In this document: in pieces, positions 6,879-14,561 of the stretch
How positions within the stretch are numbered: position 1 is the stretch's first letter
How the letters are laid out: every line of letters starts with the position of its first letter
Origin: Phycisphaerales bacterium UBA2402
GTDB taxonomy: Bacteria > Planctomycetota > Phycisphaerae > Phycisphaerales > UBA1924
NCBI GenBank assembly: GCA_002343715.1
Contig: DDSA01000240.1
Location: 361 to 18,560 of the forward strand
Direction: 5' to 3'
Length of the DNA stretch: 18,200 nt
Position numbers and translations under genes: made by a program
The notes under the pieces: model-generated
Seen by the model: the letters and a program-made list of their open reading frames with translations, nothing else
Databases searched by the model: none
What the model was told of the DNA's origin: nothing

Positions 6879-9041
6879 TCATGAGGGCTGCTCGCGGCGG
6901 GCTTGCGCGTTCGCCGGAGCGCCCTCCATCGCCAGCGCGTACACCCGCAGCACCTCGGCGATGCTCCACGCCTGCGCGGGGCAGCCCTGCGGTCGGTGGG
7001 GAGGCTCGGCGTCGTAGATCTCGGCGAGTTGCGCGATCGGCCCCGGCGTGTCGCGCTCGCGGGTCAACTCATCCAGCAGCGGCCGGAGCACCCCGAGGGC
7101 CTCGGCCCGGGCCTCTTGTGAGAACTTCCCGAGCCGCTGCACGGCCTCGGCGTATGGCCCGATGAGCCAGGGCCAGACGGTCCCGTTGTGGTACGCGCGG
7201 TCGCGCTCGAAGAGGTTGCCCTCGTACCGGGGTTGGTAGCCCGGGCTGCCCGGCGCGAGCGTGCGAAGCCCGAAGGGCGTCAGCAGGTGCTGCTTCACGC
7301 ACGCCAGCACATCGCGCTGGTGCGCGATGGGCAGCGGGCTGTGCGGCAGGCTGACGGCGAAGACCTGGTTGGGCCGGATCTCGTCCACCGGGTCCCACCC
7401 GACGATGATCCCCGCCGCCCAGCGCGGCACGAGATGGTCGTAGAGCCGCCTGGCCGGGGCGTTCCAGAAGGACTTGACAAAGTTCCGCCCGGCCCACTCG
7501 GCCAGTTCGGGCAGTTCCCGCGCTGATTGGATGTACCACTCGGGCAGGCAGGATGCGACCTCGAGCAGCCCGGCGTACCAGAGGGCGTTGATCTCGACCG
7601 CCTTGCCGTGCCGGGGCGTGAAGACCACGCCGTCGCGCCGGGCATCCATCCACGTCAGTTGCGTGGTGTGATCGCCCGCGGCGATCAGGCCGTCGGCGGG
7701 GTCCATCCTGATGCCAAAGGCGGTGCCATCGCGGTACGCCTTGATGATGTCGAGGCACGCCGCGAGAATCTCGCCGTCGAGAGGCTGCCCCTGGGCGCGG
7801 GCGTGGGCGCACGCCGCGATCAGGTACCAGAGGCTCGCATCGACGGTGTTGTACTCGGGCTTGCCGCTGCCGTTGTCGAAGCAGTTGGGGATCAGCCCGC
7901 CCTCGCGCATCGCGGCGAAGGTGAGAAGCACCCGCTCCGCCTCCCGCGTTCGCCCCGGCGTGATGAGCAATCCACGCAGCGAGATGAACGTGTCGCGCCC
8001 CCAATCCGAGAACCACGGATACCCCGCGATCACCGAAGCGCCCGGGGTGGCCTGTGGCTCCGCATCGGTGCCTTCGCCGGGGGCGACACCCTCTCCCGCA
8101 GGTGGCTGTTCCCATCCGCGTCGCACGATGAACTGATCCGCCGCGTGAACGAGGGACGCGAGGGCGTCCGACCCCGCCGACCCCGCCGAGCTTGGCGCAT
8201 CGCCGCGGCCGGCGTCAAGGCGAACGCACACGGCTCGGAGCTCCGCCTGATGCCCGTCGTGATTCACGTCCCGGCGCGGGTCCATGCCCGAGGGATCGCG
8301 CACCCACGCTTCAAGGATCATCGAGCCGTGGCCGCCGCCGAAGGCGCACTCGAAGAGGCCGGGGCCGGGCAGGTCTTCGACCGAGTCCTGGCCGCGCTCG
8401 CGGTCGAACGGATACTCGAACGAACGCCACCACTGCGGATCGGCACGGAAGGAAACAAGGCGCTCTCCCGACCCCGGGTCGCGTATCCCGCGCGACACGG
8501 CTCGGAGCGACACACACCCCGCCGGCCCGCGCACGTCGATGATGCCCCCCTCGCGCTGCTTGATCGCGAGCGCGGGTCCGGATTCGCGCCCCATCGCGTG
8601 AAAGTCCCGCAGCGGTGTGAAGGGTCGCAGGATGAGCCGTACACCCGACCCCGCCGGTTCGACGTCGTATTCAACCCGGGCGTGGTTCCATCCGTGGTTC
8701 AGTTCGATCGTTCGACGCACCGCGGCGATGCCGGGGATCTCCCAGCGCTGTTCCACGCCGCGACTCGTTCGGACCAACTCCGTCCGCACCCGCGGGTCGG
8801 GCCGGACCGCGCCGCCCGCGAAGTCGTACGCCGACAGCCCGATCATCTCTTCACCACCCGCGTTCCTCACGATGAGCCACTCGGCGCAGCTGTGAAAGGC
8901 GACGATTCGGCCCACGGGCGGCGTGGTCGCGGCGATGAGCCAGGCGTGGTAGCGGCGGCGGGGGACACCGTCGGCGCAGCCCATCGCGAAGCCGCCCAGG
9001 CCGTTGGTGAGGAGCCACTCGCAGTGGGGGTGGTGTGGCAA
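6879..9041 (-). CDS. Glycogen debranching enzyme (amylo-alpha-1,6-glucosidase family)
   Basis: The 720-residue protein has the two-part structure of archaeal/bacterial-type debranching enzymes. The N-terminal sugar-binding domain starts with the hallmark EWLLTNGLGGFAMG (residues 8-21). The C-terminal (alpha/alpha)6 barrel carries GYPWFSDWGRDTFISLRGL near residue 345, NTVDASLWYL near 397, and YHNGTVWPWLIGPYAEA near 615. It should hydrolyse alpha-1,6 branch points in glycogen in the cytoplasm; no signal peptide is present. The frame opens with TTG at 9041, because no in-frame ATG or GTG lies between it and the hallmark motif; no Shine-Dalgarno sequence is visible. It lies 72 bases downstream of the beta-helix gene and converges on the propeller gene 42 bases away. 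No other glycogen gene is present. Confidence 0.92.
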   Translation of the reverse strand: MPHHPHCEWLLTNGLGGFAMGCADGVPRRRYHAWLIAATTPPVGRIVAFHSCAEWLIVRNAGGEEMIGLSAYDFAGGAVRPDPRVRTELVRTSRGVEQRWEIPGIAAVRRTIELNHGWNHARVEYDVEPAGSGVRLILRPFTPLRDFHAMGRESGPALAIKQREGGIIDVRGPAGCVSLRAVSRGIRDPGSGERLVSFRADPQWWRSFEYPFDRERGQDSVEDLPGPGLFECAFGGGHGSMILEAWVRDPSGMDPRRDVNHDGHQAELRAVCVRLDAGRGDAPSSAGSAGSDALASLVHAADQFIVRRGWEQPPAGEGVAPGEGTDAEPQATPGASVIAGYPWFSDWGRDTFISLRGLLITPGRTREAERVLLTFAAMREGGLIPNCFDNGSGKPEYNTVDASLWYLIAACAHARAQGQPLDGEILAACLDIIKAYRDGTAFGIRMDPADGLIAAGDHTTQLTWMDARRDGVVFTPRHGKAVEINALWYAGLLEVASCLPEWYIQSARELPELAEWAGRNFVKSFWNAPARRLYDHLVPRWAAGIIVGWDPVDEIRPNQVFAVSLPHSPLPIAHQRDVLACVKQHLLTPFGLRTLAPGSPGYQPRYEGNLFERDRAYHNGTVWPWLIGPYAEAVQRLGKFSQEARAEALGVLRPLLDELTRERDTPGPIAQLAEIYDAEPPHRPQGCPAQAWSIAEVLRVYALAMEGAPANAQARREQPS

Positions 9042-9063
9042 GGCGGGAGCGTAAGCGCGGCGG

Positions 9064-9098
9064 GGACCGCGCGGGTCCGAAGCCGCCCAGCCGGACCC
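9064..9098 (-). terminator. Overlapping alternative hairpins between the beta-helix and debranching genes
   Basis: On the minus strand a 7-bp perfect stem (GGGTCCG/CGGACCC, 9092-9098 with 9073-9079, 12-base loop) begins 15 bases after the beta-helix stop. A second stem (GGACC/GGTCC, 9064-9068 with 9074-9078) uses part of the same arm, so the two exclude each other. Neither is followed by a T-run. It could end or attenuate transcription before the debranching gene. Confidence 0.35.
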
Positions 9099-9113
9099 AT
9101 CACGCCCCGCGCT

Positions 9114-12023
9114 CTACGCGCACAGGCCCGCCTCCCACAAGGCGAAGAAGGTCTCGACATCGGCGCCGTCCACGCCGCCGTCGAGGTTGACATCGGCGAG
9201 GAAGTTCCCTTCCTCCCACTCCGTGTAAAAGGCCTGCACATCGCTGCCGTCGATGCCGCCGTCATCGTTGAAGTCGGCGACGCAGAGGTAATAGACATCC
9301 ACGGAGTTGGTGTCGTAGATGACGTGCCACCCCGGCGGTACGTTTTCGGCCCCGAACGTCCCGGTGCGGCTGGTGCCCCGGATGAGCGTGATGCGGTCGC
9401 CCCGCTGCGGGACATACCCGGGGATGAGCGAGGCGTTCAGCGTGCCGCCGACAACCACCGGGCCGAAGGCATGGAGCAGGTCGTGCTGCGGAGGCCCCTC
9501 GAACGAGTACATGAACTCACAGGTGTACGAGGCGCGGTGCGTGAAGGTGACGCCCCCGTGAACGCTCCAGGACTCGGGCAACCCCGGCGCGAGGCCGGTG
9601 AACACATCCCCGGCGATGGTGACATGCGGGGTGCGGAGCGTCCCGTGCCCGATCAGTGTCCGCCCGAAGGCGAGCGACAGCGGCGTTGCGCAGGCAATCT
9701 CTCCGCCCTCGATCGAGGTCAGGTGCCCGAGCGCGACCCCGTCGAGGTCGAACAGCGTGATGATCTCATCATTCACATCCATCTCACCGTCGAAGACGAC
9801 GCCGGAGGGGTTCGAGGCGACCCCCATGGTGATGTCCGCGATAGCCTTGAGTTTCGATCCTGATTGGAAGTCCACGCGTGCGCTGATGTCGTTGCTGCCG
9901 CGATACTCGGACCCGGGGAGGAAGCGGAAGACCGTGCCGGTCATCGTGCCCGCGGATCGCTCCACACGGCCGTTGAAGCGGATCCCCAATCCTGTCGCCG
10001 TCACGAAGGTGCCGACTCCCAAGTTCCATGCCCCCTCGAGCGTTCCTTGTCCCGTGATCTGGGAGTTCAAGAGCATGAACGCTCCGGCGGGGCAGGCGAG
10101 GACACCGCCGCCCAGCGTGATGTGATTGACCGGGCTGATGGTGGCGTCGAGCAGCGTGATGCGGCGTGCACCGGTCATGATGGTCGAGCCGTCCTCCGCG
10201 GCAAAGCCGCTGCTCGAACCCGCATCGCCGAGGGTGAGGTCGCAATCCTCGGCGCGGATGATCGATCCGCTCCGCGTGATGATCTCGCCGAGGACCGCGG
10301 CGGAGCCCGCAGCGCCCGGATGGCCGGTGAGCGTTCCGCCCGACAGATCAAAGACGCCGCAGGTGATGTTCCCCCCGGGCTGGAGCCGGCAGGTGCCTTC
10401 CACGCGGATGGTGCCCGGGGTGTTGACCGTCGCGTTCACCACGTCGAGCGTGCCCCCGGTGCGGACAACCAACGATGACGCGGCGGCGGTCACGTTCAAC
10501 ACCGCGTGATGGTTCACGATCAACGTGCCCGGCCCGCCCGCGAAGGTCGTGTTGCCCCCGACGAAGACGCGCTCGAACGTCGCGGTGGTGCCGGGGTTCT
10601 CGAAGAGGGCCACGCCGCCGGAATCAATCAGGCGCGCGATGAAGAGCATTCCCGCGTTCACCGTCCCGCCCAGTTCGGCCTCGAAGCGCCCCTCGCCGCT
10701 CGAGCCGACCACGATGGCCGATGTGGCGGGCGTCGTCAGCGTGGAGCCGCTGCCGCTGATGATCATGCCACCGGTGTCGTCCGTGTTCTCGCCGATGATG
10801 ATGTTCCCGAACGTGACGGAGAGGCTCGAGCCGCCGCGGACATCAAAGTCCGCGTGCCCGGCGCCGATGCCGCCGCCCACCATCAACGCCGTGGATCGGG
10901 TGATGCCGTTCGTGCCCAGCGACGCGGCGGCCCCATCGCGGAGCGTGACCACGGGTCGATCGGCTCCGGCGATCACCAGGTTGGCCGGCGCGCCGCTGTC
11001 TGAGAGCGTCCCGCCGCGGATATCGAGCGTGCCGCCGTTCAACTCCATCGTTCCGCCCTGCCCGACCAGGAGCGAGCGCGTCTCCACGCGTCCGCCCGAG
11101 GCGAGGCGGAACAGGCCCGTGCCGCCATCGGGATCACCGCTCACGCTGAGCAGATCGCCGACCGCGAGGCTGCCCCCGCCGCGGACATCGACGGTGCCGT
11201 TCCCCGCGGCAATGGCGTTCGAAGTGTTCCGACCGATCAGGAGGTCGCCGCCCACTTCGAGCGTTGCCGGCTGGAGGCCCGTGGTCTCGATCGTCACGGT
11301 CGAGGTGGAGGCCGTTCCGTTGGCCACGATGAGGTTGCCCCCGAAGCGGGCGAGGGCGCCGTTGGAGATGATGACCGTGGCGTCCCCTCCCTGGCCGAGC
11401 CTGCTGTCGCCGGTGCTTTGGGTCTCGATGGTGGACCGTGTGTACGACGGGTTGAGCACGAACCCGGAGGCCGTCACCGTGGATACGGAAGTGGTGTTCG
11501 AGCCGGCGATGATCTGATCGGCCACGCTCACAAAGCCGCCCCCGGTGACCGCGAGCGTGCCGGTGCCGTTGCGGCCCACCGTCAGGTCCGCGCCGCCGGC
11601 GACAATGAATCTGGCATCGCTGTCATTCACGCGGAGCGTCCCCTGGCTGCCCGTTTCATCACCCACGAACGCCGCGCCGTTGACGGTCAGCGTGCCGGTG
11701 GTGATGGTGGCGGTGGCGTTGTCGCCGCTTTGGTCGCCGACCGTGAACCCCGCCCCGGTGGAGTGCGGCGCGGAGAACGAGAGCGTGACCTGCCCCCGCT
11801 TGAACGTCATCAGCGTGCTGGCGGCGGTCGCGGCGTTGAACGATGTGGGGTAGTTCGAGGTGAGGTTGAACGTGAGGGCATCGGCCGCGGCGGGCACCCC
11901 CGCCGGGGTCCAGTTCGACGCCGTCGAGGCGGACCCGCCCAGCGTGTTGTTCCACGAGCGATCGGTGGCGTGGGCGGTGCCGGCGGCGGCGACCAGTGAC
12001 AGGATGAGAGCGGATTGACGCAT
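9114..12023 (-). CDS. Secreted beta-helix repeat protein with C-terminal dockerin-like module
   Basis: The 969-residue protein has a Sec signal peptide (likely cut after GTAHA, residue 19) and then the autotransporter-passenger opening SWNNTLGGSASTASNW. A long run of short Gly/Thr/Val-rich repeats follows, such as TLTVNGAAFVGDETGSQGTL and ADLTVGRNGTGTLAVTGGG. These resemble the T5SS/PEP-CTERM-associated repeats that form right-handed beta-helices. Near the end, HDLLHAFGPVVVGGTLNASL and the stretch up to VIYDTNSVDVYYL resemble the region preceding an anchor in such proteins. Residues 914-969 are the dockerin-like module with loops DFNDDGGIDGSD and DVNLDGGVDGAD, ending Leu-Cys-Ala. There is no outer-membrane barrel and no PEP-CTERM segment. 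The ATG is fixed by GGAGGT seven bases upstream. A surface adhesin or structural role is inference. Confidence 0.85.
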   Translation of the reverse strand: MRQSALILSLVAAAGTAHATDRSWNNTLGGSASTASNWTPAGVPAAADALTFNLTSNYPTSFNAATAASTLMTFKRGQVTLSFSAPHSTGAGFTVGDQSGDNATATITTGTLTVNGAAFVGDETGSQGTLRVNDSDARFIVAGGADLTVGRNGTGTLAVTGGGFVSVADQIIAGSNTTSVSTVTASGFVLNPSYTRSTIETQSTGDSRLGQGGDATVIISNGALARFGGNLIVANGTASTSTVTIETTGLQPATLEVGGDLLIGRNTSNAIAAGNGTVDVRGGGSLAVGDLLSVSGDPDGGTGLFRLASGGRVETRSLLVGQGGTMELNGGTLDIRGGTLSDSGAPANLVIAGADRPVVTLRDGAAASLGTNGITRSTALMVGGGIGAGHADFDVRGGSSLSVTFGNIIIGENTDDTGGMIISGSGSTLTTPATSAIVVGSSGEGRFEAELGGTVNAGMLFIARLIDSGGVALFENPGTTATFERVFVGGNTTFAGGPGTLIVNHHAVLNVTAAASSLVVRTGGTLDVVNATVNTPGTIRVEGTCRLQPGGNITCGVFDLSGGTLTGHPGAAGSAAVLGEIITRSGSIIRAEDCDLTLGDAGSSSGFAAEDGSTIMTGARRITLLDATISPVNHITLGGGVLACPAGAFMLLNSQITGQGTLEGAWNLGVGTFVTATGLGIRFNGRVERSAGTMTGTVFRFLPGSEYRGSNDISARVDFQSGSKLKAIADITMGVASNPSGVVFDGEMDVNDEIITLFDLDGVALGHLTSIEGGEIACATPLSLAFGRTLIGHGTLRTPHVTIAGDVFTGLAPGLPESWSVHGGVTFTHRASYTCEFMYSFEGPPQHDLLHAFGPVVVGGTLNASLIPGYVPQRGDRITLIRGTSRTGTFGAENVPPGWHVIYDTNSVDVYYLCVADFNDDGGIDGSDVQAFYTEWEEGNFLADVNLDGGVDGADVETFFALWEAGLCA

Positions 12024-12030
12024 GAATCGG

Positions 12031-12036
12031 ACCTCC
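12031..12036 (-). promoter_or_regulatory. Strong ribosome binding site of the beta-helix gene
   Basis: On the minus strand GGAGGT ends seven bases before ATG 12023. It settles that start over in-frame codons up to 12158. It is the clearest Shine-Dalgarno sequence in a window where most genes lack one. Confidence 0.7.
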
Positions 12037-12163
12037 GTGTGGGTTGGGCACCGGCGAGCGCCGTTTGACCCCAAGGCTAACGCGAGCCTCGATGGCGACG
12101 GGGGCCACGATTCACTCGGTTTTGGCCGAAAGGCCCTCGGGCCGCTCCGCACTACCATCCCGG

Positions 12164-12976
12164 ATGATGATCGACGATCCGTATCGGGTGCGGCTGGAGG
12201 AGTTCGAGGGGCCCCTCGACCTGCTTCTCTTCCTCATCCGCAAGGACGAGGTTGATATCCACAACATCCCGATGGCGTCGATCGCGTCGCAGTACCTCGC
12301 CTATGTGACCGAGCTGCAGCGGCACGCGGCCCGGATCGATATCGACACGGCGGGCGAGTTTCTGCTGATGGCCGCGACGCTCATGGAGATCAAGTCGCGG
12401 ATGATCCTGCCGCGGGAGAAGGCGTCTACTCAGACTGACACGCCGATGGACGCGTCGGACCCCCGGGCGGACCTGGTGCGCCAGTTGCTCGAATACAAGA
12501 CCTACCGCGATGCGGCCAACGCGCTCGAGAGCCGGGCCGAATCATGGCGTCGTCGCTTCGGCGCGGGTCGGGCTGGTGTGGATGATGAGGCGCTCAAGGC
12601 CGCGATCGAGTCCGCCCCCGATGTCGAGCTCGAGGACCTGGACCTGCTCGACCTGGCCGACGCCTTCCGCCGCATCGCCGAGACGGTGAACTTCGACCGA
12701 TTGGGCGAGCACCAGGTGACCTACGACGATACCCCGCTCGAACTCCACGCCGAGGACATCATCAGCCGTATCCGGGCCGACGCGCCCGCCGCGGGCGCAG
12801 AGGTGCCGCTCCAGGCGATGTTCACGGGCCGCAGCCGGGCCGAGATGGTCGGGCTGTTCATCGCGTTGCTCGAACTGGTGCGCGCCCGCCGAGTGGCTGT
12901 GAGGCAGGACCGGGCCGAGGAGCAGATACTCCTGCGCCTTCGACCGGAAGAAGACCAGACGGCGGCCGAGGGTTGA
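12164..12976 (+). CDS. scpA: Segregation and condensation protein A (ScpA kleisin)
   Basis: The 270-residue protein is the kleisin of the bacterial SMC-ScpAB condensin, which links the SMC heads and helps organise and separate chromosomes. The family's N-terminal signature is clear: EEFEGPLDLLLFLIRKDEVDI at residues 12-32, IASQYLAYV near 40-48, and EFLLMAATLMEIKSRMILP near 65-83. The middle is acidic and variable. The end (SRAEMVGLFIALLELVRARRV) is the C-terminal winged helix that contacts SMC. The start is ATG 12164, with a second ATG at 12167 equally possible; the open frame back to 12044 adds unrelated residues. The usual neighbour scpB is not downstream, where an Fe-S carrier gene converges instead. 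The 140-bp upstream spacer holds two mutually exclusive small hairpins (12124-12135 and 12132-12143) of unknown meaning. Confidence 0.94.
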   Translation: MMIDDPYRVRLEEFEGPLDLLLFLIRKDEVDIHNIPMASIASQYLAYVTELQRHAARIDIDTAGEFLLMAATLMEIKSRMILPREKASTQTDTPMDASDPRADLVRQLLEYKTYRDAANALESRAESWRRRFGAGRAGVDDEALKAAIESAPDVELEDLDLLDLADAFRRIAETVNFDRLGEHQVTYDDTPLELHAEDIISRIRADAPAAGAEVPLQAMFTGRSRAEMVGLFIALLELVRARRVAVRQDRAEEQILLRLRPEEDQTAAEG

Positions 12977-12978
12977 TG

Positions 12979-12999
12979 GCTCGGTGCACCGCACCGAGC
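12979..12999. terminator. Strong hairpin between convergent scpA and Fe-S carrier genes
   Basis: GCTCGGTGC-ACC-GCACCGAGC is a perfect 9-bp stem with a 3-base loop, starting two bases after the scpA stop and ending ten bases before the stop of the opposing gene. It fills most of the 33-bp convergent gap. It lacks a T-run on either strand, but the stem strength and placement make a bidirectional terminator the best reading. Confidence 0.65.
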
Positions 13000-13009
13000 G
13001 CGTCGATGC

Positions 13010-13378
13010 TCAGGCCGAGAAACTCGAGCCGCACCCGCAGGAACTGGTCGCGTTGGGGTTGTTGAAGACAAATCCGCGCCCCATGATTTCATCGCGGAAG
13101 TCCACGGTCACACCGTTGAGATAGAGCAAACTCTTGGGGTCGCAGATCACACGCACTCCGTGCTGCCAGAAGACTTCGTCGGTGTCCTTGCTGGTCTCGG
13201 TCAGGTCCAGCAGATAACTGAAGCCCGAGCAGCCCCCGCCCTTCACACCCACCCGCAGGCAGACCTTGTCCGCCTCGAGTTCCTGATCCTGGATGATGCG
13301 CTTGATCTCTTTCGCGGCGCCATCGGTGATGATGACCGCCGAGTGTTCCGTGTGTTGTTCGTTGCTGGTCGCGGACAT
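13010..13378 (-). CDS. A-type iron-sulfur cluster carrier (IscA/ErpA/HesB family)
   Basis: The 122-residue protein has the three conserved cysteines of A-type carriers: Cys50 in KGGGCSGFSY and Cys114/Cys116 in SSCGCGSSF close to the C-terminus. These bind an Fe-S cluster or iron and pass it to apo-enzymes in the cytoplasm. The other landmarks fit: ITDGAAKEIKRII near residues 17-29, ICDPKSLLYLNG near 78-89, and NNPNA near 106-110. ErpA is the closest match by feel, but I cannot separate ErpA from IscA or SufA without a tree. The ATG start has GAGAGG six bases upstream. No suf or isc genes are nearby, so it is a stand-alone carrier, with a plausible promoter of its own in the upstream gap. Confidence 0.92.
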   Translation of the reverse strand: MSATSNEQHTEHSAVIITDGAAKEIKRIIQDQELEADKVCLRVGVKGGGCSGFSYLLDLTETSKDTDEVFWQHGVRVICDPKSLLYLNGVTVDFRDEIMGRGFVFNNPNATSSCGCGSSFSA

Positions 13379-13415
13379 GCTCTACCTCTCGCTGGTGGGG
13401 GGACAACTGTCTTGT

Positions 13416-13445
13416 ATTCTACGAGCGCTGTCGTCGAGAGTTCGA
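13416..13445 (-). promoter_or_regulatory. Candidate promoter of the Fe-S carrier gene
   Basis: On the minus strand TAGAAT (13421-13416, five of six to TATAAT) lies 18 bases after TCGAAC (13445-13440, a poor -35). Transcription would begin about 30 bases before the ATG. The small inverted repeat GACA-AC-TGTC (13402-13411) lies just inside the transcript and could be an operator. This is inferred from consensus only. Confidence 0.35.
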
Positions 13446-13492
13446 TGCGCGAACAGATGTTCGGTATGGTTTCGGTTTCGACTCTGCCCGCA

Positions 13493-13756
13493 TCAGGCGG
13501 CGGGCAGGATCCGCGGCAGGATGTGCTGGATGAGCAGGTAGGAAGCCAACCCCAACAGGACCATCGCGGCCACAATCTGCACCGTCATGACGAGAACCTG
13601 CCTGGGGTAATGACGCATGTCTCCCACGCGGACCGCCTTGTACGTGATCGAGATGCCAAGCGACAGCGGGATGAGAAGCCAGAACCAGACGCGGTGAACG
13701 TTGATGGGGTCGATAAAAGGCGTGTACGCCAGGATCTGGGGTAAAAGTGAGTTCAC
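13493..13756 (-). CDS. Small two-helix membrane protein, unknown function
   Basis: I do not recognise this 87-residue protein. It has two predicted membrane helices, roughly residues 23-39 (WFWLLIPLSLGISITY) and 53-78 (QVLVMTVQIVAAMVLLGLA), joined by a short basic loop with KAVRVGDMRHYPRQ. The first 20 residues are mildly hydrophobic. The GTG start overlaps the stop of the preceding gene in the sequence GTGA, which indicates translational coupling and argues that the gene is real. It probably works with the upstream membrane protein. The 114-bp gap to the Fe-S carrier gene contains that gene's likely promoter. Confidence 0.72.
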   Translation of the reverse strand: MNSLLPQILAYTPFIDPINVHRVWFWLLIPLSLGISITYKAVRVGDMRHYPRQVLVMTVQIVAAMVLLGLASYLLIQHILPRILPAA

Positions 13757-14262
13757 GCGCCCGCCTTTCCGGCGTCCGGTGTGTCTTTCTTCTTCGGCCT
13801 GTCCCTGGCGGGAAAACCCGCATCGAGGATCACGACCAGGTTCAGCATCCCCGCGAGCGTGGCGAAGAGGGTGCCGAGTTCATTGACCTTGCCGATGCTC
13901 TTCTCGTTGGGGGGCGTGCCCCCGGGAACGGCCTTGCCCGTCTTCGGATCGCGCCCTTCGTCCGGGAAGGCGGAGCGCAGTTTGCCGCTCGAATCGATGA
14001 CCTTGAACTTTTCCTGATGAGCCCAGTCCACCCCGAAGGCCAGCGGCCCGACGAGCGCCTGGCCGTAGAACCAGACCGCGTCTTCCTTGCTGTCCACGAC
14101 ATCGATGCCGCCGATGAACATCCCGCCGAAAAAAAGACCCAGCACACCCGTGGCGATCAGGGCGGCGCGCTTGATCTCGCCCGCGACCGCGTGGCCCAGG
14201 CCGGGAAAGATCATCGCCGCGAGCATGGGCAGGGGTCGAAATGAGGAAGGTGGATTCGTCAT
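13753..14262 (-). CDS. Membrane protein of unknown function with TM2-like N-terminus
   Basis: The 169-residue protein begins with a short polar segment and then a hydrophobic hairpin, PMLAAMIFPGLGHAVAG (about 12-28) and ALIATGVLGLFFGGMFIGG (about 34-52). The P-G-x-G-H turn is reminiscent of TM2-type domains. A third hydrophobic stretch is YGQALVGPLAFGV (66-78). A polar, probably exposed segment follows, and then a last helix, LGTLFATLAGMLNLVVILDAG (129-149), with a lysine-rich tail. From memory it may correspond to a planctomycete family annotated DUF6677; I could not verify this. Its stop overlaps the start of the small membrane protein by four bases. The ATG start has no visible Shine-Dalgarno sequence. 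Confidence 0.75.
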   Translation of the reverse strand: MTNPPSSFRPLPMLAAMIFPGLGHAVAGEIKRAALIATGVLGLFFGGMFIGGIDVVDSKEDAVWFYGQALVGPLAFGVDWAHQEKFKVIDSSGKLRSAFPDEGRDPKTGKAVPGGTPPNEKSIGKVNELGTLFATLAGMLNLVVILDAGFPARDRPKKKDTPDAGKAGA

Positions 14263-14319
14263 GCGTGAGGAGGCCGACTGTACAACGCGGCCCGCGACCG
14301 GTTGACCCTGTTCCCAAGG

Positions 14320-14334
14320 GCGGTACTGTACCGC
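14320..14334. promoter_or_regulatory. 15-bp palindrome in the 299-bp divergent spacer
   Basis: GCGGTACTGTACCGC has perfect 7-bp arms around a single T. It lies about 58 bases upstream of the membrane-protein gene that reads left. TTGACC (14302-14307) lies 12 bases to its left, but no good -10 follows. As DNA it looks like an operator for a dimeric regulator. As RNA it could form a 6-bp stem followed by GCTTTT, a poor terminator. Confidence 0.35.
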
Positions 14335-14427
14335 GCTTTTCAGCCGCTCGTTTGGAACCGTACGGCGGGATCCGGCGGAGGAAACGGTGGTGGCCCCCCC
14401 CGAATCGGGCGCGCAGAAAGTCGTGGC

Positions 14428-14444
14428 TTGACACTGGCTTTGCG
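14428..14444 (+). promoter_or_regulatory. Candidate promoter upstream of the acidic-protein gene
   Basis: TTGACAC-N5-TTGC contains a perfect sigma-70 -35 hexamer, but no acceptable -10 lies 16-19 bases downstream. Read as a sigma-54 site it has the right spacing and a good -12 element, but GA replaces the GG normally required at -24. Either reading is weak. The start codon is about 120 bases further on. Confidence 0.2.
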
Positions 14445-14505
14445 GTCGGAGGGTGGGTAAGTTTGGCGCTCGGAAACGGGCCCCCGGCGGAAACGGGCGG
14501 CCGAG

Positions 14506-14535
14506 GTGTTCGGCGGGATGGTGTTCGGAGGGATG
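14506..14535 (+). repeat. Tandem 15-bp duplication in the leader of the acidic-protein gene
   Basis: GTGTTCGGCGGGATG is followed immediately by GTGTTCGGAGGGATG, with 14 of 15 bases identical. It ends 26 bases before the start codon. Another pair of direct repeats, CGGAAACGGGC at 14471-14481 and 14488-14498, lies just upstream. The rest of the 299-bp spacer (14263-14561) shows no gene I can support. Confidence 0.7.
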
Positions 14536-14561
14536 TGAGCCCCCAAAGGGGAAGGTGGACT

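Noticed and set aside
7527..9863. 778-codon plus-strand open frame
   Set aside because: It runs antisense across the debranching-enzyme gene and the end of the beta-helix gene, has low-complexity Arg/Gly/Ala content and matches no family I know. It is a codon-bias shadow in GC-rich DNA.
14241..14561. Upstream extension of the acidic-protein frame
   Set aside because: It would overlap the start of the divergent membrane-protein gene, is Arg/Gly-rich, and a good ribosome site precedes ATG 14562.
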